Of a stretch of 9,966 nt of DNA, positions 9,516 through 9,966 are shown in pieces. The position numbers and the translations under genes are program-made. Under the pieces are notes generated by a model. The model ran no database searches. It was not told where the DNA came from and saw only the letters and a list, made by a program, of their open reading frames with translations. Source of the DNA: Candidatus Krumholzibacteriia bacterium (GTDB taxonomy: Bacteria > Krumholzibacteriota > Krumholzibacteriia > LZORAL124-64-63); NCBI GenBank assembly GCA_027056825.1, contig JALUJS010000319.1, positions 1 through 9,966 on the forward strand, written 5' to 3'. Position 1 is the stretch's first letter. Each line of letters opens with the position of its first letter.

Positions 9516-9581
9516 GAGGCGACTACCACATCCCGTAGTGGGATAGGCCGACAATAAAAACCTCGGCATTCCACTTCAAAG

Positions 9582-9616
9582 AAAAAATGCCGGGAGGGGC
9601 GCGACGGGTTCCCGGC
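9582..9616 (-). terminator. Intrinsic terminator on the minus strand upstream of nrdJ
   Basis: Read on the minus strand, GCCGGGA (9616-9610) pairs perfectly with TCCCGGC (9595-9589) around a 14-base loop. One A and then six T bases (9587-9582) follow directly. A second possible pairing, GGGGC (9596-9600) with GCCCC (9615-9619), partly competes. It would end transcripts coming from the biotin-carrier gene about 205 bases away, or from the promoter-like element at 9761-9790. Confidence 0.6.
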
Positions 9617-9760
9617 CCCGCTTCGCTCCTGCACAACTAGGCGTGAAATGTTGAGTTAGACCACAAGGGGGCCGCAGCAAAAATTCCCGAATTCCTTGCG
9701 AAAAATTCACGCGCCAACCCTGCCGGACAAAATATTCCCTCGCGGTCCGGAATTCGCGTC

Positions 9761-9790
9761 ATTGTAACCTATTGTTTTTCTGGATGTTAT
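9761..9790 (-). promoter_or_regulatory. Possible sigma-70-like promoter reading towards the 9582-9616 terminator
   Basis: On the minus strand, TACAAT (9766-9761, 5 of 6 bases of the -10 consensus) lies 18 bases after ATAACA (9790-9785, 4 of 6 of the -35 consensus), in an AT-rich patch. Transcription would start near 9754 and meet the intrinsic terminator at 9582-9616, giving an RNA of about 170 bases. Such matches arise easily by chance in AT-rich DNA, so this is tentative. Confidence 0.3.
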
Positions 9791-9821
9791 ATTCAAGGCC
9801 GGATTCGGACGGCCAGGAGGT

Positions 9822-9966
9822 TCAGGAATCTTCCGTTTCGCCAAGAATTTCCACCAAAAGATCACCCTGGCCGACGACCTGGCCCGCCTCCACCGCCACC
9901 GTCTGCACCGTCCCGGAGATCGCGGCGGCCAGTTCGGTTTCCATCTTCATGGACTCCATGATGACC
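9822..9966 (-). CDS. Biotin carboxyl carrier domain protein, C-terminal end (5' part outside window)
   Basis: Read from the right edge on the minus strand (first full codon at 9965), 47 residues precede the TGA at 9824-9822. They begin VIMESMKMETELAA, the biotin-attachment motif, with the acceptor Lys at visible residue 7. ISGTVQTVAVEAGQVVGQGDLLVEI follows, completing the second half of the biotinyl hammerhead. The short tail after the domain fits a small carrier or the C-terminal carrier domain of a biotin-dependent carboxylase, for example acyl-CoA carboxylase or a decarboxylase subunit. ESMKM rather than the lipoyl-type DKA favours biotin. Which enzyme it serves cannot be told from this fragment. 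No T-run hairpin lies right after the stop. The weak pair GGCCG and CGGCC (9797-9801 and 9810-9814) lacks one. Confidence 0.88.
   Translation of the reverse strand, partial: VIMESMKMETELAAAISGTVQTVAVEAGQVVGQGDLLVEILGETEDS

Larger units (their letters stand above)
9276..9821. other. Non-coding intergenic region upstream of nrdJ, rich in inverted repeats
   Basis: This gap of 546 bases has no convincing gene. Short open frames exist on both strands, but they run through terminator-like hairpins, lack good ribosome sites and show no recognisable protein pattern. Composition is patchy: AT-rich blocks (about 9365-9390, 9485-9515, 9555-9590, 9675-9710, 9760-9795) alternate with GC-rich palindromes. 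I looked for the conserved cores of cobalamin, TPP and FMN riboswitches and for 6S, tmRNA and 4.5S RNA, and did not find them. A complementary pair, CGAATTCC (9688-9695) and GGAATTCG (9749-9756), encloses a second pair, CCGGAC (9723-9728) and GTCCGG (9745-9750). This suggests a folded RNA in the right half. The individual elements are listed separately. Confidence 0.6.

Noticed and set aside
9371..9634. An 87-codon minus-strand frame (and a 68-codon frame in another register) upstream of nrdJ
   Set aside because: It crosses both terminator-like hairpins, has no convincing ribosome site and no recognisable protein pattern. It is more likely non-coding.
9276..9821. Cobalamin riboswitch controlling the B12-dependent reductase
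   Set aside because: I searched by eye for the conserved B12-box and core motifs on the minus strand and saw none. The AATCAGGAG near 9361 is on the wrong strand and matches poorly.

Overview
This is a GC-rich bacterial window with dense housekeeping and accessory genes. The source is probably Gram-negative. One gene encodes a signal-peptide protein that looks like an outer-membrane beta-barrel ending in an aromatic residue, and another encodes a predicted lipoprotein. Reverse strands of the true genes carry long spurious open frames, as expected at high GC. A class II (B12-dependent) ribonucleotide reductase and a FapA/DUF342 protein occur in many phyla, so I cannot name a lineage from sequence alone. 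A deep-branching or deltaproteobacteria-like environmental bacterium would fit.

Layout. (1) Bases 2-898, plus strand: the C-terminal part of a FapA/DUF342 protein that begins outside the window. (2) Bases 918-2816, minus strand: a small outer-membrane beta-barrel protein followed by an SO_0444-type metal permease with a fused C-terminal heavy-metal-associated domain. (3) Bases 3049-6299, plus strand: a likely three-gene operon of a sulfatase-fold lipoprotein with Thr at the nucleophile position, a DUF819 membrane protein, and an N-terminally anchored Cys-type glutathione peroxidase. (4) Bases 6312-6345: a strong hairpin between convergent genes that ends the minus-strand nrdJ transcript. (5) Bases 6387-9275, minus strand: nrdJ, the adenosylcobalamin-dependent ribonucleotide reductase. 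(6) Bases 9276-9821: a non-coding gap of about 550 nt, rich in inverted repeats, with terminator-like hairpins and a promoter-like element. (7) Bases 9822-9966, minus strand: the C-terminal end of a biotin-carrier protein that runs off the window.

How the genes relate. The minus-strand OMP-permease pair and the plus-strand sulfatase-DUF819-peroxidase set diverge from a 232-nt intergenic region. The first pair suggests envelope and metal homeostasis. The second set consists of three envelope-targeted proteins with no obvious shared pathway. nrdJ stands alone as a housekeeping gene.

I see no convincing new multi-gene system here. The least explained part is the structured gap upstream of nrdJ, which may hold a small RNA or leader elements. 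The other points of interest are single-protein variations: a Thr nucleophile, a metal-binding tail and an anchored peroxidase.
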